DNA from: Prostheceraeus crozeri
Lineage: Eukaryota; Platyhelminthes; Polycladida; Euryleptidae
Length of the DNA: 64,000 nt
Direction of reading: 5' to 3'
Assembly (NCBI GenBank): GCA_907163375.1
Contig: CAJQUW010001633.1
Location: forward strand, 304,001-368,000
Shown here piece after piece: positions 41,334 through 51,344 of the stretch. Positions within the stretch are counted from its first letter, which is position 1, and the number at the start of each line of letters is the position of its first letter. The position numbers were made by a program, and so were the translations under genes. The notes below the pieces were generated by a model that saw only the letters and a program-made list of their open reading frames with translations, ran no database searches and was not told the origin of the DNA.

Positions 41334-41919
41334 TCCATGAACTTATGATACAGTTATAGATTTTGTTAGATTTTTATTAGATTTAGTTAAGTTCGATTCA
41401 AGGGAGTTCTTCAAGCAAGTAAAGCGATTCCATTACTCGAACAGCCCAGATTTGTTTTGATATATTTTTCTAAACGGTATTAAACATAGTATACCTAGCT
41501 TACTAAAACTTCAAAAGCATGTTTGTTTAGGCTTATTATATCAATCAACGTTTTCCACTAATGATAATTTATGGCCTATACGTAAGTTTTATAGTAATTA
41601 AGCTTGTGCAATAGATAACTCACCCTAGCCTATAACCAAGACGCAGGCAGACAGCCTTAAAATGTTAAGCTAAAAATCATAAAAGACAAAGATACTACGA
41701 ATACTAAGAAATAAGTTCAGGTTCTATCACAACTCGATCATACATTATCGACCAAATAATCAATTGGCAATTAATTGATAATTAATAATTATAATTATAA
41801 TATATAATTATAATACAGCAATTAATAATAATTAATGTTGTATCTGAGCAATTACAATTAATTGATTGAACAACATTTAATTGATTGATGTATGTTCAGT
41901 CAATTTTTTCCGGCCCCTG
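41334..41919. other. hAT 3' untranslated and subterminal region
   Basis: Non-coding, AT-rich; the last 170 bp are dense in AATTAATTGATAATTAAT-type words that mirror the left end of the element. Confidence 0.7.
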
Positions 41920-41980
41920 TGGCGCAGTCTACTATTTTCAAAAATAGTTGCATCATGTGTTGCCCTTGGCCAGCGGCAAA

Positions 41981-42469
41981 CTACATCAGTAAAGTAATCA
42001 ACTGCATCACATACACATTCAATGTAAAATGATTTTTACGGCCCCTAAAAAGTTCTGCGTTGTTACCACCTGGAGAGATGATTGGTATATGGGTACCATC
42101 GATAGCACCGATGACCGACGGTATGCGAGATCGCTTCGTGAATTCACTCTTGATGGAACTCAAATTCTCAGAAAAGCCAATAAATTTTTTATGTTGTTGT
42201 GCTATCACTGTTGAGACGTTTGAAACGATTCGTGATATTGTTGATTGATGAGCACCAATTAAATCGCCGTTTGTAGTTTGAAGGTTTCCTGTTGCATAGA
42301 ACCGTAGAGCAGCACATAACTTTGACAGACTATCGATGGCAATGTTTCGATCATATGGCTCGCTAAAATCACCGATTATTGAGTGTAGATTACGAACATT
42401 GTCTTTCGTAAATCTGTAGCGAAATTCAAAATCATGGTCGTCCAATTCCATTGGATTGAACCGGGCCAT
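41981..42469 (-). pseudogene. Harbinger nuclease, N-terminal half
   Basis: From MARFNPMELDDHDFEFRYRFTKD: a helix-turn-helix-like region (LIGAHQSTISRIVSNVSTVI) followed by the start of the DDE nuclease, IPSVIGAIDGTHIPI with the first catalytic Asp. Downstream, a stop ends this open stretch, and the expected second catalytic block (RWP..THDATIF) is still readable beyond it, just before the hAT. This shows at least one lesion besides the insertion. Confidence 0.85.
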
Positions 42470-42509
42470 ATCGTAGTCGTGGTATTAAAAATATTGGTCA
42501 TATTTATCA

Positions 42510-42954
42510 TCCATGAGTTCCGAATATCGGCAGTTAGTTCACGAAAGTCAACGATTAACTTTAACAAGAGATCACTACGTCAAATCGAATGTTAACTAAC
42601 AGACAGCGTTGATGCGCATACAATGGAAACTGCAGTTAGGAAGAGCCAATCAGATCATTAGTTAAGAAGCAAAAGAATTCGATAATCGTTGATTAACTAA
42701 TCTATTGTTAAAAATCTAATTTTGACATGTGCATAAGAACTTAATTTAACTTTAGATTTAACAGTTGATTAGCTCTTAATTGTGAGATGTGCATTCCACC
42801 CTCAGTCTCAAATCAGTATTTTGATGATGCTTTGTTGACATTCATTGTTGTTTTATGTATCGCTTTAGATTGCACTTCCTTGTGAATATATGCCTACAGT
42901 CAGCCCATTCCCCCTATATCTGTGAAAAGACTTTTTCATACACATATTTTTATT
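42510..42954. other. Spacer between Harbinger and Polinton E2
   Basis: AT-rich, with repeated GTTAACTAA and TTAGTTAA words that may be Harbinger subterminal sequence. No gene seen. The left limit of E2 lies somewhere at its right side. Confidence 0.4.
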
Positions 42955-44477
42955 TCAATAAATTTTTACAATGACTTCACTTTGTTTCCGAAACACTAAA
43001 GTTACGAGGGATTTAGTATCTTTGACATGGATGCACTCATGTAGACCATTTGTAATTTTGATAGAAATAGATGGTATTGTTTGTTTGATAACAGGATGGT
43101 AGAAAATAGGTTGAAACATCTTCTCGACTATTCCGTATAAAGCATCCTTATCATGAATGAAATCACGTAAAATGTGTTCTTTTTCCTCGCCAACAGAAAT
43201 AGGTAGAATCAAATCACTTTGAATGTAAAGGTGTTGTTCATGTTTATCAAGTGTCATTGGTGTTTCTATACCAATCGTATGCGCAGCAGTAAACATGTTC
43301 TCTAGCATTGAAAAACCAAAGAGTTTTTTCAAATTTTTACATCACCCAGTTTCAGAACAACGCGTTGATTTTCAATTGAAAACGAAATGTGGTGTGTCTT
43401 TACATCATATTTACTTTTCATCACATGCTTCAACTTCTGTTGTATATAAGGATTTATTACATGAATGAAGTCTTCAACTGTATGATATAGACGCGGCATT
43501 ATATTGATAGCAACTTTAGATTCTTGATAAGACTGGTAAATTTTCTTGATGCGATCACCACTGATGTCCACCCACCATTCATCATTAACTGAATCAGCTT
43601 TAGTGTGATATTCATGAGAAGCATAAACCAAACCGCTTCCAATAACAGGTGTTGGATGTCTTACAAAATGACGCAAGGTTGGAGAGAAATAAACTGTAAG
43701 TTTGTCATTATATTTCTGAATAACCAACTTATCTTTGTCCGCCATAATTTTCTCTCCATACTTCTTACCCACAGCCTCATTCCATCGTTTTACTAACTCA
43801 ATAAGTGATAAAGGTTGAACACCACGCTTTTTCAAAATGATGCGTTCTTCGCATTCTACAACATCTTCATCAAATATTTTAAATCTATAATGAAATTTGT
43901 TGATTCGATTTGAATAAACTTTTCTAACATTTGCAGTAGCAATTGACGTTAGATGTAGTCCATGACCAAAACCGAGATGTGGATAGAATTCATTATCCAA
44001 CCTCAGTGTAAGACCTTTAGTAAAAGAATGAAAGCGAAGGAACTGTCTTCCACTCCAATGATAGATAGTAAACTCATTCACTTTCTGATCCTTATTCTTC
44101 ATGATGGAAGTATTACCACTATTGAATGCCTTAATAATTTTCTCATCCCCAAATGGACCATAATAATCTGATTTTATCTGAATCCATTCATAGTTCCACT
44201 TTCCATCTGACGTTAAATTGTATGGGAACTGGAATGGATTATTCATCGTTATTCGATCATGAGTGCGAGGAGTCAATATCATTTCTTCCAAATAATTCAC
44301 ATTCTGAATATTGCTATCATAGCAAATGCTGGAAACACCTACTTCCCATTCGCCTTCTAGATGTAGTGAGCAATTTAATTCTACTCGAAAGTCTGATGGT
44401 TTATTATTAGGAAATTTATTCATAAAAGCATTACTGGGTAAGTTTATTAGAAACGAATTTCTGTTTTCACTTTCCAT
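42955..44477 (-). pseudogene. Penton-like protein 1 (E2, fossil)
   Basis: The start MESENRNSFLINLPSNAFMNKFPNN...LEGEWEVGVSSICY is the classic N terminus of Polinton penton-like proteins. Further parts include YFSPTLRHFVRHP and, near the C terminus, LYIQSDLILPISVGEE, which matches the family's late region. The whole is about 500 residues with about one break. The octamer-like ATGCTAAT lies 22 bases before the ATG at 44477 (44500-44507). It would form capsid vertices. Confidence 0.75.
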
Positions 44478-44516
44478 ACTAATCACATTGGAAAAATATA
44501 TTAGCATACTTTTGCA

Positions 44517-45920
44517 TTAACTCTTCATTCGGAAATGGAGTGTGATACTTGTTACAGCATCTTTATGAAAAGGAATCAACGCACCAGCATCGTCATAAAT
44601 TGCAATATCAATTTGTGGGATGTAGTTTGATTTCAGCCTTGTATAATGCACTTTCTTGAAAGTATGCTCAGATAAAATACTGCAGCTTTTTGGCTGGTAT
44701 GGTATCATTGCTAGCAATGGAGCTTCAACATCTCCCACACGTACATCTTCACCAATATTGGAATATATCTGAAAATAGTTAATACGACGCGATAGCGACA
44801 TGTCTGCACTAACTTTGATTACAGTACCACTTTTAAAGATATTTTGATCAAAACCCAAAATGTCCATTAGAGTTTTATCCATAATTAGTTCAATACCTTT
44901 TCCACTTACAGTGAGAGACAAAGCACTTTCTTTTCCAGAAAATGAAATATGTTGGTCATTAATCACTTCATTTAAATAATCTACAACCAATTTAACTGAA
45001 GTAATAATGCGAGGCATCAACACTCTTGTTTCATGTAAGATACCACCTAAAGGCTCTATACGCTTTCTGTATAAAGATACGGTCCATTCTGTATCAAATT
45101 GATTTGACCTTTCACATGGCAAATGTTGCATATCAAATTTTCTATGAACAGCTGCAGAACAATGTCGTAAGAACTGATGAAAATCTTTTGAACAAACTAA
45201 TACTAGATCATCATCATTTAATTTACTTATTGCAATATGATTAGATGATTTGATATAAGTCAATGTTGCCACTTGTTTACCATCAACTCGAAGGAGATAA
45301 TTAAATTTCTTCAATAATGTTTCAGGAGTCATGTTTGTCTTTCTTTGCTTAATCACAATCTTCTTCACCAACGTCTTTTCATTTCTTGGAATAAGATCTA
45401 CATAATAAGCTTCCTCTCGATATATTAACTGTTTATGACCACTTGGGTGGTAATTAACGTTATAATTATCATAGCTTGTTAAGGCGCTAGCGAGGTAACC
45501 TAAATCATTTCTTAAACTTGGACTTAAACCAACAATCCAATCTTTCTCAACTACATGATGTACATAATTATGATCATCATTGTGCGGAGTAAATTGGACA
45601 ATATGTTTACACGCTTTATTCAGGAAATCATAAACGAATTTCTGACGTGATAACGGATCTTTCTTCGGCCATTGTGGAATGTATACTCGGCAGCCCTTTT
45701 CACATTGGTAAGCAGCTGTACGTCTCATATTAATAGTCATCACCTCATGATCAAAAGTATAGACACATCTACTGTGAACAAGTTGTGTGACCCCTACTTC
45801 CCACTCTCCATTCAGCTGCTGTATATTTTCAATGGGAGTAGAAAAGATAGCGGCTCGATTACTAGCAAATCTATTTGTCGCTACATTGCTAAGCAAAATA
45901 TGGTAAAATGACATTTTCAT
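44517..45920 (-). CDS. Penton-like protein 2 (E2)
   Basis: 467 residues. N terminus MKMSFYHILLSNVATNRFASN...LNGEWEVGVTQLVHSRCVY, central FHQFLRHCSAAVHRKF, and C terminus YFQIYSNIGEDVRVGDVEAPLL then HYTRLKSNYIPQIDIAIYDDAGALIPF...ITLHFRMKS: the full Polinton penton-like layout. It looks whole. ATGCAAAT lies 24 bases before the ATG at 45920 (45945-45952). It is a neighbour and paralogue of penton-like protein 1, and divergent from the PC4-like genes. Confidence 0.8.
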   Translation of the reverse strand: MKMSFYHILLSNVATNRFASNRAAIFSTPIENIQQLNGEWEVGVTQLVHSRCVYTFDHEVMTINMRRTAAYQCEKGCRVYIPQWPKKDPLSRQKFVYDFLNKACKHIVQFTPHNDDHNYVHHVVEKDWIVGLSPSLRNDLGYLASALTSYDNYNVNYHPSGHKQLIYREEAYYVDLIPRNEKTLVKKIVIKQRKTNMTPETLLKKFNYLLRVDGKQVATLTYIKSSNHIAISKLNDDDLVLVCSKDFHQFLRHCSAAVHRKFDMQHLPCERSNQFDTEWTVSLYRKRIEPLGGILHETRVLMPRIITSVKLVVDYLNEVINDQHISFSGKESALSLTVSGKGIELIMDKTLMDILGFDQNIFKSGTVIKVSADMSLSRRINYFQIYSNIGEDVRVGDVEAPLLAMIPYQPKSCSILSEHTFKKVHYTRLKSNYIPQIDIAIYDDAGALIPFHKDAVTSITLHFRMKS

Positions 45921-45984
45921 ATTCTGGTGATCTATATATTACCAATTTGCATAACATCATGAAGACTTGGATTTTGGATTCTTA

Positions 45985-46315
45985 ACAATACATCAAAGTT
46001 GATCGCAATGGAAACGTTCATTTCAAAAATTCTCATGGAAATACATCGAGAGGAATTGAATTAACATGGCGACAATTTTTAAATCTTGATGACATCATGA
46101 GGAATTTGGAATATTTTGAAACATTCAGATTCATCTCCTTGGGTGATCAAGTTTGGCTTCAACGTCGCAACAATGAAATTCAAATCTGCCATTCTCATTC
46201 CGCAAACTGTTTCTCATTTCGCAAATACAATTGGGAGAAGTATAGAAGATACATACATCGCTCCATCATGACATTTATTCGTCGTGAGTTCATCGCCCTA
46301 CTATGCATATCTTAA
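45985..46315 (+). pseudogene. PC4-like tandem-domain protein a (E2, fossil)
   Basis: Two PC4-like half-units: IKVDRNGNVHFKNSHGN followed by SRGIELTWRQFLNLDDIM, comparable to PC4 (VLIDIREYW...GRKGISLNPEQWSQLKEQI), and DQVWLQRRNNEIQICHS with FSFRKYNWEKYRRYIHRSI. PC4/Sub1 binds single-stranded DNA at promoters and helps TBP/TFIIA-dependent transcription. Its start codon is unclear. It is divergent from penton-like protein 2 and upstream of the TBP-like gene. Similarity is by eye and moderate. Confidence 0.5.
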
Positions 46316-46336
46316 TCAGACACCACCTTCAACGCA

Positions 46337-46700
46337 ATGTTACGCTCCATCATGAAGAGTTGGAAATTAGATTCCCTACAACATGTTGAGATTAATTATG
46401 ATCAAAACGTTTATTTCAACGACTATACTGGAAATATGAGAAGAGAATTTGCTTTATCATATCGACATTTTCAATGTCTAATTTATATCATGAAGGACTT
46501 GAAATACTTCTATATGAAAAGACATTCACGCATAGGAAATCGCATATGGTTGGGACTAAAAAAGCAACGAATACAAATCTATCATTCCCAACTTTCTATC
46601 TGTTTCACATTTCATCAAGGTAGTTGGGAAAAGTATAAAAGGAAGATACATCGCTCTATTTACTCATTTCTTCATCATGAGACGTCATCGTTACACCATC
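46337..46700 (+). pseudogene. PC4-like tandem-domain protein b (E2, fossil)
   Basis: A second copy of the same protein: VEINYDQNVYFNDYTGN with REFALSYRHFQCLIYIM, then NRIWLGLKKQRIQIYHSQ with FTFHQGSWEKYKRKIHRSI. The order of the two half-units is as in copy a, and the two genes lie head to tail about 20 bp apart, so they arose by tandem duplication. The open frame continues into the overlapping TBP-like gene in another phase; that portion is not coding in this frame. Confidence 0.5.
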
Positions 46701-47186
46701 GTCAACATTCTCCGCCGCATCAGACTCTACACCAAAATCGATCTCGCAACATTACATCAACAAATTCCAAACAGCAAGTATTATCCGGGTCGACCGCAAA
46801 TGTTAGTGGTGAAGATGAGCAATTTACGGAACCTTCAACTCTTTCCAAATGGTACGGTACAAATTCTCGGCGCCCTTTCTCATTCATCGGCGCGGTTAAT
46901 GCGCTCAGAACTGCAGAAGCTACTACGTCGGATATGGAGGAGGGAGAAGTGTGTGATGTCGAATCTGACTGTGAACAATATGGTTATCTCTACTGAATTG
47001 AGTGAAAATGTATCGTTTTCGAAGATTCATAGCAGCAGCTACAATTTGTGTTATGAACCAGAACTTTTTCCTGCAGCTCTGATTAATTGTTGAAATCCTG
47101 TACATATTGCAATCTTTCACAAAAGTAAAGTTATCATTACTGGACTGAAATCAGAAGTGCAAGCAGACACAATCCTAGACCGTTGA
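46677..47186 (+). pseudogene. TATA-binding-protein-like protein of E2 (fossil)
   Basis: Starts MRRHRYTIVNILRRIRLYTK. Repeat 1: KIDLATLHQQIPNSKYYPGRP matched to TBP [21 protein letters not shown], then LQLFPNGTVQILGALS matched to TALIFSSGKMVCTGAKS. Repeat 2: LTVNNMVISTEL matched to FKIQNMVGSCDV, NLCYEPELFPAALI to FSSYEPELFPGLIY, and VHIAIFHKSKVIITGLKS to RIVLLIFVSGKVVLTGAK. This is a strong two-repeat match. The size of about 165 residues fits a TBP core without N-terminal tail. It is convergent with the protease, as in E1. About one break. It may recruit host RNA polymerase II to element promoters (inference). Confidence 0.85.
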
Positions 47187-47252
47187 ATCGAATATGTACA
47201 TACCCAGCGGATTGTGATATAAAAACAATTTTTATTCCAATATGATGATGTT

Positions 47253-47714
47253 TTATTTCATATCATTATAGAACTTACAAATCATTTTTTCATTAGAAGA
47301 TGGGTTACATGAAAACTTTTGAATACCAGATTTAAATCGACGTACATGCAAACGATTTAAAATGAAGTACAATACGAAAGCACCACAAGTTGATGAAAGT
47401 GGATGTTGTAGTATGCGCTCATTTCGTTGATATTGACGAGTATGTTTTCTCAACCACTGCTGTGTTGGTATATTTGTTGGTTGAGCAAGAGACTCAAATA
47501 GTTCACCACGTCTGTCTTTTCCAATAAAGATAGCTTTCCAATGTTCACCTTCTAAATTCTTTGACTGAGTGTTCAATACAATAAAGATGGGATACTGTTT
47601 TACTGTAGTTGGTAGGGTATCTAGCGAATAGACATTATCAAAAGCTTTCAACGTAGCTTTATCCGCATTACGCTGTGCTCTAGCTTTAATATCGTCAGCA
47701 TTCAACCAACTCAT
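47253..47714 (-). CDS. Adenain-like cysteine protease (E2)
   Basis: 153 residues from MSWLNADDIKARAQ. The catalytic His lies in LEGEHWKAIFIG, an acidic position in ELFESL, and the catalytic Cys in SSTCGAFVLYFILNRL. The start codon overlaps the stop of the capsid gene (TAATG), indicating translation or transcription coupling in the same cluster. It looks whole, and short compared with the E1 protease. It would process capsid precursors at GG sites. Confidence 0.85.
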   Translation of the reverse strand: MSWLNADDIKARAQRNADKATLKAFDNVYSLDTLPTTVKQYPIFIVLNTQSKNLEGEHWKAIFIGKDRRGELFESLAQPTNIPTQQWLRKHTRQYQRNERILQHPLSSTCGAFVLYFILNRLHVRRFKSGIQKFSCNPSSNEKMICKFYNDMK

Positions 47715-48985
47715 TAACGATTATAGTGAAGAATCACGTCACGATACTTAGTTATTTCAATATTTGAATCAAAAACTATATAAATCAATACATTGATCGT
47801 CGCAGCTAGCGTTGTTTTAAACTCCAGATCTAAGCGAATATTATTAGGAACGTTAGCTTGACGATGAGGTGCACTAATATCACTGTCGGCAATCAAATGC
47901 ATAAATAGTATAGCAATCCTTAAACTCTTTCATTGTTAGCCCGTTGGTGTCGTCTGTGTTGTAAAAGCTAAAGACATTCATGTAGTTAACATAGCTGCGC
48001 AAAAATTGATAAGAAGAGAAGTCTGGTCTATAGGGCGGTCCAGGATGACTGACACCATTTACACGTAAAGCAATTTCGCTCAAACTGTTGTGTTTGAAGT
48101 TGAAAGGATTCTTCTTGAAATTGCCATTGAATGCATCATTATCAACCATTGGTACCATTAGGAGTTTTGGTGCTTCTGATGGAAATAAACCATCTTTCAT
48201 AAAACTCTTTTGATCTTTAGGAATAGTAAATGTGAGAAGCTTTGTATGTTGAATGGGATAAATAGCATTGCTACGGTTAAGACCCTCACCATGTCCTCTA
48301 ATTACACTTGGATTAGCTACCACTCGACGAATGTATAGCGTAATATCTTCCACATGGATTTTAAAATTGACAACTTTAGCATATGCATTCAACAAAAATT
48401 CAGGCTTGTTCAATGTAAGTTTGACTCGCATGCTGGTATTACAGAGTTTGACTTTCTGAAGAAGTCTGAATTAAGTGGACCATATAGCTGACATACTTTA
48501 CTATCTTTAATCAAAGCAGATCGCTTTACAAAACCAGTGTTTGTCTCACTATCAAATTGTGTTGCTTCATCTCTATACCATCCCATTGCTTCCATATGAC
48601 TCTTTTGTGCTGACGGATGAAACTGTGATAGAGCATTCAAATATGCTTCATAGGGATAATCGCTTTGTCCACCTTCTACCTGTTGCTCTCCAATAGTTAG
48701 AGAAACATCACGAAATAGTGTTGCCAGCGGTATATTGTTCAGACCAACTTTATGTGCATCATCGATGTTAGTACCATCTGCTTGCTGAATTCTGAACCGC
48801 AAATCAACCATCGCATAACTTAAATCAATGTAGTCATCACTAGCACCAGGAATGAAAAATTCAATTGGACCAGTATTCTCAGCAGTTCGAGGATGATAAT
48901 CTACAATACTTGAACTAAGAATATCTGTATGTATCGGTTGTTGATCAAACAAACAAAAATTTGAAGTTTTACACTCTATGATTAG
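47714..48985 (-). pseudogene. Major capsid protein, double jelly-roll (E2, fossil)
   Basis: The N-terminal region has CKTSNF...DQQPIHTDIL and TAENTGPIEFFIPGASDDYIDLS, the classic Polinton capsid start. The middle has LATLFRDVSLTIGEQQVEGGQSDYPYEAYL and LTLNKPEFLLNAYAKVVNFKIHVEDITLYI. The C-terminal half has YPIQHTKLLTFTIPKDQ, FNFKHNSLSEIALRVNG and a final IRLDLEFKTTL. About two breaks. It is closely related in type to the fragment at 8.1-8.4 kb and distant from the E1 capsid gene. Confidence 0.88.
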
Positions 48986-49172
48986 AAGTTATGACAGCGT
49001 CGTCGTTAAGCACGCGATGAAGGATTAGAGCGCGCACGGCGTTTGCGTGAATGCCTTTTCTTAGATTTGCGTGAAGTTCGTCTCTTACCAGCTCCGCGCT
49101 GTTTTCTTTTTCTTCTAACATTCATTCGTTTAGGTGATTTCTTTTGTTGTGCAGCATTAGAAGTTCGTTGTA

Positions 49173-49662
49173 CACTCGACGACAAAAAGTTTGCCCACAC
49201 TACGTTTTATACTAAAAACATGTAATTATTAAAAACACTTTACTTTAGGGCTCAAATTTAATCCCATAACTTTCCTAATGATGATTAATGATGCAAAACA
49301 AAAAGATAGTTCACAAATATTTTATTAATATTTGGTAGATCCACCTTTACTAGCAATAATTGCTTCGACTCGTGAAGTCATTGACTCCACCATTTTTTTG
49401 CAAATCTCAGCAATTTCAGTGTCTCTTGCCCACACATTTAGGAAAGCGTTGATAAGTGCCTGCTTATTCTTGCATCCGCGAGTCTTGAGACGCCGTTTGA
49501 TGATTTCCAACAAGTTCTCTATTGGATTAGCATCCGGTGAACTGGGAGGCCATGACAAAACTCGAACACCCTTCGTGTTGAAATGGGCCATGTTTCGCTT
49601 ACTGGTATGACACAGCGCATTATCCTGTTGCAGCCATCCACTTCCATCTGATGACTCGAAGA
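49173..49662 (-). repeat. Left long inverted arm of the Tc1 element
   Basis: Inverted copy of 50524-51013 with scattered differences. On the minus strand 49325-49591 encodes HFNTKGVRVLSWPPSSPDANPIENL, the same C-terminal transposase segment as in the right arm. Confidence 0.88.
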
Positions 49663-49839
49663 CATATGCGATATCTATCTATGCTTGATCGTGTAGTATG
49701 TCAGGTTTACCACAGCTCATTCAATCTTCATAACTGTTCAAAATTATTGATTTTTTCATAGATATCTGCTTTTGTGTTATTGTTAACTTAATACATAAAC
49801 AAGACGATAAGGTGATTTCAGCATTGATTTCGAAGCAAT

Positions 49840-50860
49840 ATGGCTCAAGCACATGACGATAAACGCTTGCAAATAATTACGTTGATGGAACATGGCGAAT
49901 TGTCAATGCGAGAAATTGCACGGCGATTAAACTGTGATCACAAGACGGTCGGCAGAGCGTGGCAGCGATACCAAGAATCCGGGGATTATCGAACTTTGTA
50001 CCAGAATTGTGGGCGACCGACGCCATTTGATGAAAGACAGTTATGACAAATCAAACGATTTTGTGTCACAAGTCCAAGATCATGAGCTGCAGATCTATTA
50101 AACCAAGTTGGTGCTTCAGGAGACTGTAGTATCAGAACAATGCAACGCACTCTCAATACCATCGGTTGCAAAGCAATGAAGCCAGGACGAAGACCAAACC
50201 TGAACAATAGTCAAATTAAACGTCGACTGTAATGGGCTCGAGATCATCAACATTGGACAACTGATGACTGGAAACAAGTTTTATTTACTGATGAAACAGT
50301 TGTTGAACTACGGGATGACGCACCTCAATATGTTAAGAGTTGTCAACGGTCATGAGCTGACCCCAGACCATTTCATTTAAACGACGTAGCATCCCACAAA
50401 TGTTATGGTATGGGGCTGCTTTAGCTGGCACGGACCCGGTCGTATCCATATTGTGGAGAGGAATATGAATTCCGAAGTTTATGTGCAGGAGATCATCGAT
50501 CGCAGAATTGTTCCCCAAATGGAGAAGTCTTTTCCAGATGGAAATGGCTGGTTGGAACAGGATAATGCGCTGTGTCATACCAGTAAGCGAAGCATGGCCC
50601 ATTTCAACACGAAGGGTGTTCGAGTTTTGTCATGGCCTCCCAGTTCACCGGATGCTAATCCAATAGAGAACTTGTGGGCAATCATCAAACGGCGTCTCAA
50701 GACTCGCGGATGCAAGAATAAGCAGGAACTTATCAACGCTTTCCTAAATGTGTGGGCAAGAGACACTGAAATTGCTGAGATTTGCAAAAAATTGGTGGAG
50801 TCAATGACTTCACGAATCGAAGCAATTATTGCTAGTAAAGGTGGATCTACCAAATATTAA
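49840..50860 (+). pseudogene. Tc1 transposase, DD34E, broken
   Basis: The N-terminal part (49840-50046) MAQAHDDKRLQIITLMEHGELSMREIARRLNCDHKTVGRAW is the paired-type helix-turn-helix. The first Asp lies in VLFTDETVV around 50290, the second in WLEQDNALCHTS, and the Glu in SPDANPIENLW, 34 residues later, giving DD34E. Several stops and frame changes lie between 50046 and 50404, for instance the TGA at 50044-50046, so no full enzyme is made. The C-terminal 150 residues (50405-50860) are open. Confidence 0.88.
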
Positions 50861-51344
50861 TAAAATATTTGTAAACTATCTTTTTGTTTTGCATCATTAA
50901 TCATCATTAGGAAAGTTATGGGATTAAATTTGAGCCCTAAAGTAAAGTGTTTTTAATAATTACATGTTTTTAGTATAAAACGTAGTGTGGGACAAACTTT
51001 TTGTCGTCGAGTGTAATGTTCTTAAACCGCGTTCCTTCCCACGATTTAGTAAGCTGCTCTTTATATTTTTTCCACTGGCAATATCATTGACAACATCACT
51101 AGCAAAGCCAATAGCATTACTTAAAACAGATCGTTTTAAAGTTTTTCCGGCAGTAGATAAGAGAGGAGATACAACAGATTTCAGCGCGCCAAATATACTA
51201 CCTCCACGTTGACGGCGAGCACCACTGTAAATTGTACTCGCGCCACTTACACAGGAGGGCCGTGAATAAAACGATGCAATCGGATTCATTACTTAAATCT
51301 TGAACTCGCTTGCATAAATCACTTGCGATCACTTTGATGAAAAA

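Larger units (their letters stand above)
39166..41919 (+). mobile_element. hAT transposon inside Harbinger
   Basis: About 2.75 kb. The ends are CAGGGGTCGGAAAAAATT (from 39168) and its reverse complement with one mismatch (ending 41919). Subterminal regions are packed with AATTAATTG and TTGATTGAT words on both sides, probable transposase binding sites. It encodes a BED-finger segment and a hAT transposase, and is flanked by a decayed 8-bp target duplication. Confidence 0.9.
38700..42500 (-). mobile_element. PIF/Harbinger transposon interrupted by a hAT
   Basis: A HARBI1-type nuclease gene on the minus strand is split into an N-terminal half (41981-42469) and a C-terminal half (38743-39165) by an insertion. 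The limits given enclose the nuclease only; the outer terminal repeats and the 3-bp target duplication were not identified. Confidence 0.75.
49173..51013 (+). mobile_element. Tc1 transposon with long inverted arms, inside E2
   Basis: 1,841 bp flanked by TA on both sides. The outer about 490 bp at each end are inverted copies of each other, far longer than Tc1 repeats usually are, because the left arm contains an inverted copy of the transposase 3' end and 3' flank. The ends read CACTCGACGACAAAAAGTTTG. The transposase between them is broken. Confidence 0.9.
49006..51289 (-). pseudogene. Minor capsid protein split by a Tc1 element (E2, fossil)
   Basis: The part right of the Tc1 insertion (51016-51289) starts MNPIASFYSRPSC and has RRQRGGSIFGALKSVVSPLL, an adenain-type site before an amphipathic region as in pVI/pX-like proteins. 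The part left of it (49006-49170) is extremely basic (RRKRKQRGAGKRRTSRKSKKR). Its position directly upstream of the capsid gene equals that of the E1 minor capsid gene. An ATGCAAGC octamer variant lies 18 bases before the ATG at 51289 (51308-51315). Confidence 0.65.
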
